DNA from: Comamonadaceae bacterium
Lineage (GTDB): Bacteria; Pseudomonadota; Gammaproteobacteria; Burkholderiales; Burkholderiaceae_C
Assembly (NCBI GenBank): GCA_947451385.1
Contig: CANFYZ010000005.1
Location: 1 to 64,000 of the forward strand
DNA length: 64,000 bases
Direction of reading: 5' to 3'
Below are positions 63,301 through 64,000 of the stretch, piece by piece. The notes below the pieces were generated by a model. That model ran no database searches and was not told the origin of the DNA. It saw nothing but the letters and a program-made list of their open reading frames with translations. Position 1 is the stretch's first letter, and the number at the start of each line of letters is the position of its first letter. The translations under genes were made by a program, and so were the position numbers.

Positions 63301-64000
63301 TGACCACACTTTCTGCCGCCGCGATTCCTGGCACTGATGTGCCTTTGCGACAAGACGCGCGCATCATGGCCTTGGTGGGCTTGGCTCACGCCAGCTCGCA
63401 CTTCTCGCACCTGTTGCTGCCGCTGATGTTCCCAGTGTTCATCAAGGAGTTCGGTTGGTCGTACTCCGAACTGGGCTTCATGAGCACCGTGTTTTTTGTC
63501 GTCTCTGGTACCGGTCAAGCCAGTGCAGGTTTTGCCGTGGACCGTTGGGGTGCCCGGCCCATCCTGCTGCTGTCTTTGGCGATGTTTGCCTTGGCCTGCA
63601 TTGTGGCTTCGGTGGCCAACAGCTACCCGGCCATGCTGTGTGTAGCGGTGCTGGCCGGCTTGGGTAATTGTGCTTTTCATCCGGTTGACTTCACGATACT
63701 GAACCAACGGGTTTCCAGTGCGCGCATCGGTTATGCCTTCAGCGTGCATGGCCTCACCGGCAACCTGGGCTGGGCCGCGGCGCCTGCCTTTTTGGGGCTG
63801 CTGGCCGCTTGGGCGGACTGGCGCACGGCCTATGTGGGTGCGGCGGTTTTGTACGGCGCGATCGGGCTGCTGCTTTGGTTGAACCGGGACCAGTTGTCCA
63901 CCACGGTGGTGCCGCGGCCAACCGACACCGCCAGCGGCCACGACATGGCCTTCATGCGCTTGCCTGTGGTGTGGTGGTGCTTTGCGTTCTTTTTGCTGTC
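63301..64000 (+). CDS. MFS transporter (3' truncated by the window end)
   Basis: Open frame from ATG 63301: MTTLSAAAIPGTDVPLRQDARIMALVGLAHASSHFSHLLLPLMFPVFIKEFGWSYSELGFM...AGFAVDRWGARPILLLS. Confidence 0.88.

Overview
This 64-kb window looks like ordinary chromosomal backbone from a Burkholderiales (Comamonadaceae-like) bacterium. That placement rests on gene order and protein recognition only; no search was run. Recognisable blocks, in order: relA; tRNA-Val; an IlvD/Edd dehydratase-SDR-hydrolase cassette; phaR; rimO; tRNA-Leu; rnr; rpsB-tsf-pyrH-frr-cdsA-dxr-rseP-bamA-skp-lpxD-fabZ-lpxA-lpxB-rnhB-trmH-type; carA-carB-greA; yhbY/rlmE-ftsH-folP-glmM; ppsR/ppsA; a sodium:solute symporter; rpsF-priB-rpsR-rplI; dnaB; PIN-PhoH; bcp; an aminotransferase; hom-thrC-moeA-moaD-moaE; two uncharacterised proteins; clpB; and a truncated MFS transporter. 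I saw no CRISPR array, prophage, transposase, or defence or biosynthetic cluster, so I do not claim a new multi-gene system. The best leads are: (1) uppS is missing between frr and cdsA and is replaced by a 41-codon ORF joined to both neighbours by TGATG overlaps; (2) a perfect DnaA box (TTATCCACA) abuts the rpsF Shine-Dalgarno upstream of priB, and a DnaA-box-like cluster precedes dnaB; (3) a perfect terminator hairpin lies just upstream of the greA start codon, reminiscent of E. coli GraL; (4) carA, rpsB and rpsF have structured leaders; (5) the symporter carries an EF-hand-like loop and a coiled-coil insert.
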